A DNA stretch of 64,000 nucleotides, taken from JBBQYD01 sp942493075. GTDB taxonomy: Bacteria; Verrucomicrobiota; Verrucomicrobiia; Limisphaerales; UBA8199. The notes under the pieces were generated by a model that ran no database searches, was not told where the DNA came from, and saw only the letters and a program-made list of their open reading frames with translations. The translations under genes were made by a program, and so were the position numbers. The stretch spans positions 4,154,001-4,218,000 of the forward strand of contig OW818681.1 in the NCBI GenBank assembly GCA_942493075.1, read 5' to 3'. Shown here one piece after another: positions 1 through 8,599 of this stretch (positions are counted from its first letter, which is position 1; each line of letters starts with the position of its first letter).

Positions 1-1
1 G

Positions 2-1972
2 CTCAAGGCGAGAAAGTTCATATCGGATTGGCGTCCGGTTCCGATCGAGAAACGAGTAGTGCGGTTCAAGAATCTCAAGCACAAGATGGAGCAACTGCGA
101 ACTGAGATTGAAGCATGCCGGGTGTCGGGCGGCAAAACCCTGGTATTTGTGAACTCCCGCAAGCGGAGTGAGGCAATAGCAAAGGAACTGCAGGCGGCAG
201 GCATCGGGGCGGAATTCCACCATGCCGGTTTACCACGCAAGGAGCGGGAATCGAGCCAGAGGCGGATGAGATCGGGTGAAATTGAGGTTTTGCTGTCCAC
301 GTCGGCGCTGGAGATGGGAGTCAATTTTCCGGCACGGAAGGTGGTCATATTTGATGCCTATTGTTTCGACGGCGAAACGTTCGCGCCGATGAGCGTGCAA
401 CGATTCCAGCAGTGCGCGGGACGCGCCGGACGACCTGGCTACGATGATCAGGGCGAGGTGGCGTTGTTCCTGCCGGTGTGGGATGGGGGCCGGATCGATT
501 ATCTTAACGCAGAACCGGAGCCGGTGAAGTCGGGGATGTTTGGCAACGACAACCTGCTGCGCGAGGTGCTCGGGGAAATTGCCGGACGACTCTCAATCAC
601 GCGGGAGCATTTGGAAACAAACTTCGCGGGACGCACCCTCTGGCGGCGGCAAGGCGGTGCGCAGGAGTTGAGTAAACCCTTGCAGACTTTGAAGGAGGGG
701 GGGATGGTTCGAGAGGTCCAGAAGGAGTGCCGCACGTATCTGAACGAAACGGCACTGGGCCGGGTGGCGACTCAGATGGCTGTGAGCCCGAATACGATCC
801 ATCAGTGGTGCGCGCTCGACCGGGAATGGGATTGGTGGGAAGAATTCGACGTGCTGCTGGCGGTGTGCATGGCGCGTGAGGTGACTCCCGTTATGGGATT
901 CAACTTCGAGGAAATAGACCGAATGACCGATGTGCTGCTGCGAATACCGAGCACAATCATGGATGGACATTCCTCGGAGTTGGGCCGTGCTATGCCGGGG
1001 ATAACGGTGAAGCGATGGTTGGCGACGGTGAAAGCGGCAGTGATGCTTATGCAGCATACGCAAGGGCAAGCAATAGAGGACTTGGCTGTTGATTACGACT
1101 GCTATCCGACTGACTTTCAGACGCTAAAACGGAACTGTGCCTGGGTGCTGGCGGCTGCCCAGAGAGTGTTTCAGATCCTCGCGCGTCAACGTGCAGAGGG
1201 AGGGTTGGAAGAGGGAGAGAAGTTAAGTGAACCCGTGAAATCGAGAGAAGGAGAGTTGTGTCGGCGACTTGGGCTCATGATTGAATATGGGGTTCCAGCG
1301 GAATCTGTAGGACTGGTGAAAGTGCCGGGCGTTGGTAGCAAGAGAGTGCGGAAACTTATCCAGAACGGGGTTGCGACCCTTGAAGCTTTGACGCGATTAC
1401 GGCCGAAGGAGTTGGGAACAATACTGGGACTGAAAAGGGAAATGGCAGAGAAGTTGATAAAAAAAGCGAAGATGGTGTGGGCGGAGGAGAGGGCCGAGGA
1501 TCCGTTTGAGATTGGAGGGCCTGCGAGGCGTCCCGTGAGATCACTTACAATTGGAGAGCATGCTTGGAAACTGCCTGCGGGGATTGATCCGTATCGGTTG
1601 CGACGGGCACTGGAATTGGAGGTTACGCACGTATCGGAGGAATGCATCCATGTGCGCGGCGGCACGGAACCGCATCAGGTAAGCATTGAAACTGACGCGT
1701 TGCGGCGGCGGGCGTATCAATGTGACTGCGCCGACTTTGGAAAGGGGACGAGTATGTGCAAGCACGTCATTCGGGCGCGGCTGGAGTTGCATGATGATAG
1801 GAAAATTGTGGAGGCACTGAGACTTTTGCGGGAATCTAAGGAACGCCCACTGCGGTTCAGTTTGGGAGAACTGTGGATGAAGACGGGGGGATTGTTCGAC
1901 CGGTTTAACGGGCGCGAGGTGGACTACGCGGGAACCCGGTTCTTGAGAAGGGCCCAGGAGGGGAAGAGATGA
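2..1972 (+). CDS. SF2 helicase, C-terminal part, with HhH and SWIM zinc finger (partial at left edge)
   Basis: The reading frame is open to the window edge, so the N-terminal half with Walker A and DEAD/DEAH motifs lies outside. The visible 656 residues begin near the start of the second RecA-like lobe: FVNSRKRSE (motif IV region), STSALEMGVNFP (motif V) and QRFQQCAGRAGRPG (motif VI), the pattern of Ski2/Hel308-like superfamily 2 helicases. A helix-hairpin-helix-like stretch (KVPGVGSKRVRKLI) follows, and near the C-terminus a SWIM-type zinc finger (CDC, nine residues, then CKH) that usually binds nucleic acid or protein. Its TGA overlaps the ATG of the next gene (ATGA), so helicase and transglycosylase are probably made together. 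I infer it opens DNA for base exchange or for restriction. A GTG at 59 is only an internal codon. Confidence 0.82.
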   Translation, partial: LKARKFISDWRPVPIEKRVVRFKNLKHKMEQLRTEIEACRVSGGKTLVFVNSRKRSEAIAKELQAAGIGAEFHHAGLPRKERESSQRRMRSGEIEVLLSTSALEMGVNFPARKVVIFDAYCFDGETFAPMSVQRFQQCAGRAGRPGYDDQGEVALFLPVWDGGRIDYLNAEPEPVKSGMFGNDNLLREVLGEIAGRLSITREHLETNFAGRTLWRRQGGAQELSKPLQTLKEGGMVREVQKECRTYLNETALGRVATQMAVSPNTIHQWCALDREWDWWEEFDVLLAVCMAREVTPVMGFNFEEIDRMTDVLLRIPSTIMDGHSSELGRAMPGITVKRWLATVKAAVMLMQHTQGQAIEDLAVDYDCYPTDFQTLKRNCAWVLAAAQRVFQILARQRAEGGLEEGEKLSEPVKSREGELCRRLGLMIEYGVPAESVGLVKVPGVGSKRVRKLIQNGVATLEALTRLRPKELGTILGLKREMAEKLIKKAKMVWAEERAEDPFEIGGPARRPVRSLTIGEHAWKLPAGIDPYRLRRALELEVTHVSEECIHVRGGTEPHQVSIETDALRRRAYQCDCADFGKGTSMCKHVIRARLELHDDRKIVEALRLLRESKERPLRFSLGELWMKTGGLFDRFNGREVDYAGTRFLRRAQEGKR

Positions 1973-2979
1973 AAGCAAGTGCGAAGTCAGAGGTCGGAAG
2001 TCAGAAGGCAGAAGCGGACAATGGCAAGTTTCTGGCAACGATGCATGGGGAGATCGCTTTTCCGTGCTTCATGCCGGTGACGACCTTCGGCGGAAAGTAT
2101 CCGCTGGACGAGATCCTCCGCCCGTATTTGCCAAGGTTCTCCCCTGCCCTGATGGTGAGCCATTTCTACGCTCAGGATTTGGAGAAGGCGAAACGGCCAC
2201 AATGTCCACTGTTCATCGACTCGGGTGGGTTTGCCAGCTTGTTCGAGGATGCGGTGATTGAAGACTACTCGGAACTGGCATGCATCCGGACGAAGGACGG
2301 AACGGAGTTACATCCGGCGAGCGTGTTGAGTTTCCAGGAGGAGTGGGCAGACGTAGGGGCGACTTTGGATTTTCTGATCTCGCCGACTATGACCAAGGCG
2401 GAATGCAGGCGGCGGCAAGACCTGACCATTAAGAATGCGGTTTGGACCGTGCGGCACCGGACGAATCGGAACATGCGATTGTTTGCATCGTTGCAGGCGT
2501 GGGATGGGGATTCGGCGAGGCAGATTATGCGGGAGTTAGTGGAGCATGATTTTGATGGGTGGGCGCTGGGCGGGATGGTGCCGCGGGCGCGGGAGCCCAG
2601 GGTTATCTTTGAGATCGTCGAAGCGATTCGGCGAATAGATAGTACCCGGCCGTTGCACGTTTTTGGCATGGGGCAACCGATGATAATGAGGGCGCTCTTT
2701 GAACGGGGCGTGGATTCAACGGACAGCAGTTCGTTTCTGCAGCAGACGGTGAACAAGCGGTATCTACACCCACAACGGGAGGAGTATGTGGCATTGGAAG
2801 AGGTGGGGCGGCCAAGTGATGTGTGTCCGTGCCGTGTGTGCCAGACGTTTGATTTGGAGTATCTGCAGCTAGAGGGGGAACTGAACAATTTGGCGTTGGC
2901 GTTGCATAATATGGCGGCAGTGAAAAAGTGTGCATTTGGTCAGGGGTGGCTGCCTCGACTCCCTAACTCTCGGCCCTGA
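1969..2979 (+). CDS. Short TGT-fold transglycosylase (second DpdA-like protein)
   Basis: A 336-residue protein with the active-site layout of tRNA-guanine transglycosylases, enzymes that swap guanine for a 7-deazaguanine. Visible are DSGGF (Asp84, the general acid/base position), ALGGM (199-203, the base-recognition loop), HVFGMGQP followed by GVDSTDSSSF with Asp252 at the nucleophile position, and a zinc site CPCRVC (286-291) plus His313. It begins ATGA-coupled to the helicase. The first 18 residues are encoded by an inserted repeat word (SEVGSQKAEA), so the conserved protein starts at about residue 19. It could be a divergent tRNA enzyme, but coupling to a helicase and the DNA-modification neighbourhood favour a DNA substrate (inference). 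Transcription converges with the operon ending at 3060. Confidence 0.85.
   Translation: MKASAKSEVGSQKAEADNGKFLATMHGEIAFPCFMPVTTFGGKYPLDEILRPYLPRFSPALMVSHFYAQDLEKAKRPQCPLFIDSGGFASLFEDAVIEDYSELACIRTKDGTELHPASVLSFQEEWADVGATLDFLISPTMTKAECRRRQDLTIKNAVWTVRHRTNRNMRLFASLQAWDGDSARQIMRELVEHDFDGWALGGMVPRAREPRVIFEIVEAIRRIDSTRPLHVFGMGQPMIMRALFERGVDSTDSSSFLQQTVNKRYLHPQREEYVALEEVGRPSDVCPCRVCQTFDLEYLQLEGELNNLALALHNMAAVKKCAFGQGWLPRLPNSRP
1982..2017 (+). repeat. Class B repeat word inside the short TGT gene
   Basis: A run of the purine-rich word GAAGTCAGAGGTCGGAAGTC and variants, in frame at the N-terminus of the gene. The same word family occurs at 34798-34832 and 36301-36336 inside other genes. Confidence 0.7.
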
Positions 2980-3059
2980 TGACCTGCTCAAGCACCACGC
3001 GTGTGATTGCCTCGTAGATTTCACCTATGGCTGCTCCTGCCAGAGGTTGTGAATGTTGG

Positions 3060-6000
3060 TTAGGTCTGCTCGGGTGGTTGCATTCGGCGGGTGTCGGGCT
3101 CCTGGGCCTGTTGCCAACCGTCGTCGTAAAAAAACTGGTCCACTTTGCCCGCCGGATTTTGGATGCAATGGATTTTGAAATCCGCAGTCTCGGCGTGCTC
3201 CACGATGTAAAGCCAGTAGAGGTCGCCCAGTTCCTGAGCTTTCAGAAACTCGGTGCGAGTGAGACCGACCCCGGTGTCGGTCCAAATATCAGAGAGGGAC
3301 TTGACCTCGATGTAGCGCAAGATGCCCCCCGTGGCGGGGTCGCGACTTTCGATGTCGTATCCCGGATGGGTGTGTGGCATTTCGTGGGGTTCGCACTGCA
3401 AGCTCTTCTCGAACTCGAGGACTCGCTGGATACCTGCATTGTTGATGGCCTGCCGACGCTGCTGCAACTCAGGATCGGGGTCCTCGTCTGAGGGGGTGGG
3501 ATCTTTGACTACGTAACTGCGCAGTTTTCCGCGGCGTGGTTGGCGAGGTTGCTGCCTCCCTGGACATTCCCCTGCCCCTCCCTCGCCATTACCATGCCGG
3601 GGTGAGGTTCCTGTCATCGTGAGAGTTGAACCGCCATGAACACCCGTGCCGTTCCGCCCCCCTCCATTGTCCTTCTGAGGCGAAGGCGAACTGGTAGGTG
3701 GATTCAAGGGGGACTGGATTGACACTGAGGGCTGGGCGGGGGGAGGACTGTCAGGTGCACCGGCCGGCTGTGGGTTGGTTACAGAAAAATCCTGGGCGGA
3801 TTGATCACCGATGGTCCTTATGGCCTGCCCGGCCGGAGCCGACTCCGCAGGCGGAGACTCCAGGTTTGGGAAACCAAGTGCGTCGAGCATGGCGGCGGCT
3901 TCAGCCAACGACTCGGCGGCCAAGACGTCTCTTAAGCCGGGAGCCAAGCGACCGGGTTCCTCGTCGGGGTAGAGAGCGAGAGCCAATTCCCGGGCGATCT
4001 GTGCCCACGGAATGCTATCGTCATGTGAAACGAAGAGAAGCAGGTTTCCGTCCGACCGAAATAGGGCCGGACAATCCTCGGGAGTTGAAGCGAGTTTACT
4101 GCCGAATGCATCCAACTCATAGGAAATGCGGAGGGTCACGACAGACTCGAAACGGATCGACTTGAGCTTCGCCAGTTTATCTGCGGGATTGGAATGCGCG
4201 AGTTGAGCATCAAGCACGCGTGCGAGCTGAAGAGAACGTTCCTCAATGCGTGCAACCAGTTCCAGGTTGGGGGTGGGGTACGAGCATTCGAGGAGTAGAA
4301 TGTTGACAGTTCCGGCGAGAGTTCGAACCCCGGCGGCGGTCATGGCTTTGGCCGTGCCTAGCAAGCGCGGGATCGCATTCGATTTGAGAAAACCCTGGAA
4401 CTTTGATGCCAAACCAGCACGGTCCTCAAAAAACAGCCACGTGGGAGGAGCCAGGACATGAGTGCTATTGGGGATGCATTTGACTTCAGCCAGGGAAGCA
4501 AGGTCGGAGGTGGTGCACTGACCATGTTCGAGAGTTGACTCAAGCATAGCCCAGCAAGCGAGGCATACGGCACGTGCCTCGTCATCCAGTTGCCGGTTTT
4601 TGGAACCGAACTCGTCGGCCAACCCGGCTAGGACGCGAAAAGCATCTTTGTGGGTGGGAGTCTCTCGGACGCCAATTGCATTAAAAAGGTCATTGAACTT
4701 GCGGAGTTCAGGCCCAAGTTGATGGCGGAAGCGGCCAAAGGGATGGGCAGTCCAAAAGACGGAAGCAGGCCTAACGTAATGGCCATCGGGCAAGCGAAGG
4801 CATGGTTGTCCTCTCAGGCGCAGGATGTCGGAATCGTCCGCGTTGTTGTTGAGGAAGTTGTAAACCTCCTGGTTTACAGTGTTGCCGGATGAGGCGCAGT
4901 GAAGAAGATGATCCACGACTAAAGCCAAGGGAGGCGTGGACTTCAGGCCAAGAGCGCTAAACAAAGCCGAGGCAGTATTTTGAACAGAGCGATCAACATC
5001 CAGGAACTGAGCCTGCGAACTGAAGAGATAATCCTGAAATGTGGCATAAAGCTCAGAGGGGCTGAACCACTGAGTGGCGTTGCCTCGAGCAGGGAGCCAC
5101 GCTAAGGACTTGAGAGGGGACAAGGCGTCGGTTCCGGTAGAAGTTGTCTGCAGGCGTGCAGCAAGGTGGGCAAAGATGGTACGTATGGCAGTGGCTGTGC
5201 TGTCACTTGGGGGAGATTGAACTATTTCCTGAACATGGGTGACGATGTTCTCGAAACGAGGGCTTTCCACGATGCCCAACCAAGAGAATAACTCGTTGGT
5301 AACAGTGGCATGCTCCGTCGGCACAAGGGCCTGCGGAACGTGATTCCCAAGGACCTCGACAATAATTGCACTTGGGAAGTAGACTTCAGCGGGGCGGCGG
5401 AACTGGCCGTCGGCACACTCGATTAGGGGCAACTGAGCCAAGGCAGAACGGATCTCCGGGTCCTCAGCAATCTGGCTCCGATTTGTAGCGAGAAGCAATG
5501 TGGCTGCTCTAAGTTTATCTGCCGCCAAGTCGTCCTGCCTCAAAGCAGGGATCAGGTGCCGTGACACGTAGACTGAGAAGGATAAATCCTGAATCCCCAG
5601 TTCACGGAGGAAATCATGATGTGAAGATAAGGCCTTAACATCCAAAATGGCGGCGAGTTGAAGGGGATCAGCAAAATCCCCGGGCAGTGAGAGTTTTGTC
5701 AGGGGATTGTAACCGCCGGCGCTTGGAAAAACGGGGAGGTCGGCGAGTCCTGTGATCAGTGTTTTATTATCGAGAATTTCCGTCCGGCGATCCACAAACC
5801 AGGCGATGAGTTTAGGCACTGTGATGCGGCCTTCCTTTACTGCCAAAGCAAAACCTTCTGCTCCGAGGTTGTGAATTACACCGATGGCCTCCGAAGAGCC
5901 AAAACGAGGACAAAGGGATACAAAAAGATCGAAAGTGGTCGTTTCTGTCGAGGCGAAAAGCAGTGTTGAGCCCAAATCCAGGAACATCGTTTCGGTGGCC

Positions 6001-7655
6001 TTATCGGAAGTGCGGTAAACCAAATTGCACGGACACAGACTGCCGTCGCGACTGACAGCAAGGGAGAGGTTAGCCAGAGAGTTGACGACGGTAACGGCCA
6101 GATGATGTTGATGCGGGCCGAAGGAGCGGCGACCCAGCAGGAGATTGATTTCATCCCAGAGAGCACGGATAGCGCCAGGAGTTTGCAACCATGAGGGCCA
6201 TTCGCCTTTGGAAAAAGTCCTGGTGAGTCCGGCGAACTGTAACTGCCTAATCAGGACGTCAATAGTCAGTTGGCGCACGCCAACTTCTTTGGATATGAGG
6301 AGGTTCTGATGGGGACGCAGATCCTCGTGGACACAGTTAATGCCGATTGACTGCAAAACGGGCAAGGCGTTTTTTTCCTCCGACTGCTGAAGGTAGTAAA
6401 CCTCAGCAGGACTGCACCACTGGTTCAAATGATTGAAGACGAGAGGCTGGGTGCCAAGCGAGGGGGCGAGTTTAGTCCAGAATTGCTTGAACATCTTCTC
6501 GGCGCGACCGGCATCCGCCTCCTGCGCGACCTGAAAGATGCGTGAGAGGAGAGACCAGACCCTCTGGTGGCCGAGGGTGTCGCGCAGTTGGTAAAACGAG
6601 GAGGCGAAGGCGTCAGCGGCGGCGGCCAGAGCTGCTTTGTTCCACTGGGATTGGTAATCCTGCTCGAAGATAATGCGTTTGCGATCTTCAGAGGGGTAGA
6701 AGTCGGCATTGATGTGAAAAGGCAGACCGGTTCTTTGCTGGGTAGGCAACGTGGCGCAAAGCAGGCCGGATTGTAGTTCGCCGGCCGGAATGGCGATGAG
6801 AATGCCGGAGGAACGCTTAGGCTCGATCCGAGTTGGATGCTGAGTACGAATTTCATCTGCTCGTGCTGCGAAGCCACCCCGGAGCAGATGCCAGATGACG
6901 TCGGGGGAACCGTCCCCCAGGCTCAAAACAAGTGTATTTCCTTGCTTCACCCGTTCCAGATGGCGAATTAGATTGCCGTTCCTCTTGATGTGGACAGTGT
7001 CGATACTCTTCAGGAAGAGCATCGCAGTGGAAAGGGCCGTCTCCAACTCGGCCAAGAGGGCGACCGGCGTGTCTCGGGTGACGGGTTCGGCGCGGAGGCC
7101 CTGGCGCATGGAAGAATGGGCGTCGAGGGCCCAGGGCAGGTAGAAGCGTGTGCCGGGCAAGTCCACGGGTAGGCAGCGTGAACAACCGCCACACTGTGCG
7201 ATGCGTTTGTCGGGCGCTGCAGTCTCGTCGATGATCCAATGACGGCCAGACGAGATAAGTTCCGGGCGGTCTGTAATCTGGTAAACGGAGATGAAGCCGA
7301 TGCCGAAGGCACCCGTGGTGTTGGCTTCGTGGCGTTTGTCTGCGCCCGCAACAATCCTGAAGCGATGGAAATCGCAACGGTGGGAACCGTGTGACGGTTC
7401 ATTTCTCCAGTGGCATTCTTGTTCCTCGGGCTTAAGGCAGTCACTGAACTGGCCATTGTTTTCGACGATCAAAGCGTCGCCGCAAATGTTGAAGGTGAAG
7501 TGGGTGACGCCCGCGACGTCATCGGCATTCTGGAGCAACTCGTGAGCAAGAGTCGCGAAACCCTTTAGGTTGCGGAGCTTGGCGCCGAGGTCCTCGAGGT
7601 AATCGAGTTCGCGGCCAAAGTGAATGAGAGGTGCTGGAGCAGGTGGGTCAGGCAT
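3060..7655 (-). CDS. Sacsin-like Hsp90-type ATPase with NOV_C/DUF3883 domain
   Basis: A 1531-residue protein. The N-terminus has a GHKL ATP-binding fold: N-box HELLQNADD (38-46), a VENNG segment near residue 65 and the lid GAFGIGF (115-121), as in sacsin and other Hsp90-like large proteins. A long middle region of unknown fold follows, then a low-complexity Pro/Ser/Gly linker (about 1270-1370). The C-terminus (about 1390-1510) has GYDIES and YIEVKS, typical of the NOV_C/DUF3883 domain, which resembles PD-(D/E)XK nucleases. Proteins of this build are frequent in defence islands (family knowledge). It is the last gene of a tightly packed operon, two bases after the Fe-S nuclease, and is likely an ATP-gated sensor/effector. 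No deletion or frameshift is visible. Confidence 0.8.
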   Translation of the reverse strand: MPDPPAPAPLIHFGRELDYLEDLGAKLRNLKGFATLAHELLQNADDVAGVTHFTFNICGDALIVENNGQFSDCLKPEEQECHWRNEPSHGSHRCDFHRFRIVAGADKRHEANTTGAFGIGFISVYQITDRPELISSGRHWIIDETAAPDKRIAQCGGCSRCLPVDLPGTRFYLPWALDAHSSMRQGLRAEPVTRDTPVALLAELETALSTAMLFLKSIDTVHIKRNGNLIRHLERVKQGNTLVLSLGDGSPDVIWHLLRGGFAARADEIRTQHPTRIEPKRSSGILIAIPAGELQSGLLCATLPTQQRTGLPFHINADFYPSEDRKRIIFEQDYQSQWNKAALAAAADAFASSFYQLRDTLGHQRVWSLLSRIFQVAQEADAGRAEKMFKQFWTKLAPSLGTQPLVFNHLNQWCSPAEVYYLQQSEEKNALPVLQSIGINCVHEDLRPHQNLLISKEVGVRQLTIDVLIRQLQFAGLTRTFSKGEWPSWLQTPGAIRALWDEINLLLGRRSFGPHQHHLAVTVVNSLANLSLAVSRDGSLCPCNLVYRTSDKATETMFLDLGSTLLFASTETTTFDLFVSLCPRFGSSEAIGVIHNLGAEGFALAVKEGRITVPKLIAWFVDRRTEILDNKTLITGLADLPVFPSAGGYNPLTKLSLPGDFADPLQLAAILDVKALSSHHDFLRELGIQDLSFSVYVSRHLIPALRQDDLAADKLRAATLLLATNRSQIAEDPEIRSALAQLPLIECADGQFRRPAEVYFPSAIIVEVLGNHVPQALVPTEHATVTNELFSWLGIVESPRFENIVTHVQEIVQSPPSDSTATAIRTIFAHLAARLQTTSTGTDALSPLKSLAWLPARGNATQWFSPSELYATFQDYLFSSQAQFLDVDRSVQNTASALFSALGLKSTPPLALVVDHLLHCASSGNTVNQEVYNFLNNNADDSDILRLRGQPCLRLPDGHYVRPASVFWTAHPFGRFRHQLGPELRKFNDLFNAIGVRETPTHKDAFRVLAGLADEFGSKNRQLDDEARAVCLACWAMLESTLEHGQCTTSDLASLAEVKCIPNSTHVLAPPTWLFFEDRAGLASKFQGFLKSNAIPRLLGTAKAMTAAGVRTLAGTVNILLLECSYPTPNLELVARIEERSLQLARVLDAQLAHSNPADKLAKLKSIRFESVVTLRISYELDAFGSKLASTPEDCPALFRSDGNLLLFVSHDDSIPWAQIARELALALYPDEEPGRLAPGLRDVLAAESLAEAAAMLDALGFPNLESPPAESAPAGQAIRTIGDQSAQDFSVTNPQPAGAPDSPPPAQPSVSIQSPLNPPTSSPSPQKDNGGGRNGTGVHGGSTLTMTGTSPRHGNGEGGAGECPGRQQPRQPRRGKLRSYVVKDPTPSDEDPDPELQQRRQAINNAGIQRVLEFEKSLQCEPHEMPHTHPGYDIESRDPATGGILRYIEVKSLSDIWTDTGVGLTRTEFLKAQELGDLYWLYIVEHAETADFKIHCIQNPAGKVDQFFYDDGWQQAQEPDTRRMQPPEQT

Positions 7656-7657
7656 GG

Positions 7658-8599
7658 CTAGACGGGGTCGCGGAGGGGATACTTATTGGGCTGTGAGGGG
7701 CAGTTCCAGCGAATGTCACAGATGTCGCAGGTCTTATCGTCTGGCAAACTAGCGCCAGTTGGCGCGGGCCATGATTGGGTTTGGCAGCAGGTCGCAATGT
7801 CTGCCGCCGTGATGTCAAAGGCTGCCAGTGCCTGCTGAACAAGAACGGGGGTGCCGTCAGTTGCCACACCGGCGCGCATGAAATCCACCACGTGGACCGC
7901 CGGCAATGGGCGAGTGGTAATCGGAGGTTGGCCGGGCTTCTGTTTCAGTTCGTTGAGAAAATACAAGACTGCCCGGCGGGGGTAGTTACCCGTTTTGACC
8001 CGATAGAGTTGAGCGTAGACACTCATCTGCCATTCATAATCCAAGAGGGATGTGGAAGAGAGGGGTGGTTTGTCCGTGCCCTTGTAATCCCAGATCTCCC
8101 TCTCCCCTACGGCATCTGAGGCCAGAACATCGACTACCCCTCGAAGGATATAGGTGCTCCGTTCTGATTCGAGGCGGTATTCGGTGTCCAGCACACGGGG
8201 ATACAAGGTCGGGCCTTCGATGTTGTTGAAGGCTTTGAGCACCTCCCTGGCCTGCTCGGCCACGCGAGGTGAGGCTGGCCGAACGCCGTGGGCGCGCATG
8301 GCGCGATCCACTTCGAAGAAGTAAGCATCAATGTCGGTATCCGTGGGAAACGTTCCAGGGGGATGGCCGAACAAACCGCTGAAGTGACGATGACATCGGT
8401 CTAGCACCTGATGGATCATCTGGCCGAAGTAGACCTGAACGGCTTGGGCCGGAACGAAGCCATCATTTCCGAAGTAGCCGTATTGGCGGCGACACTTGCG
8501 GAAAGAGATGATGTCGGATGTGAGACTGAGCCGGGGACGAATCAAGGTGGCAGCGCGGGGGGTGACGAGTCCCGCAGGAAATAGATTGGCAGCGCTCAT
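7658..8599 (-). CDS. PD-(D/E)XK nuclease with Fe-S cysteines (Cas4/RecB-like)
   Basis: A 313-residue nuclease of the PDDEXK_1/RecB type. Motifs in order: a lone Cys in SFRKCRRQYGYF, GQMIHQVLDRCH (the His motif), ILRGVVDVLAS (metal-binding Asp) and EIWDYKGTD (the D-x-K step). A C-terminal cluster CDICDIRWNC completes four cysteines expected to hold a 4Fe-4S cluster, as in Cas4 and AddB. I chose the ATG at 8599, which overlaps the UvrD stop (ATGA), over an upstream in-frame start at 8644. Coupling to a UvrD helicase suggests a two-subunit helicase-nuclease that resects or degrades DNA, comparable in concept to AddAB but in separate chains. Confidence 0.88.
   Translation of the reverse strand: MSAANLFPAGLVTPRAATLIRPRLSLTSDIISFRKCRRQYGYFGNDGFVPAQAVQVYFGQMIHQVLDRCHRHFSGLFGHPPGTFPTDTDIDAYFFEVDRAMRAHGVRPASPRVAEQAREVLKAFNNIEGPTLYPRVLDTEYRLESERSTYILRGVVDVLASDAVGEREIWDYKGTDKPPLSSTSLLDYEWQMSVYAQLYRVKTGNYPRRAVLYFLNELKQKPGQPPITTRPLPAVHVVDFMRAGVATDGTPVLVQQALAAFDITAADIATCCQTQSWPAPTGASLPDDKTCDICDIRWNCPSQPNKYPLRDPV

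Noticed and set aside
3027..3491. Plus-strand ORF opposite the end of the large ATPase gene.
   Set aside because: It is a shadow of the DUF3883-coding strand, whose conserved motifs are clearly on the minus strand.
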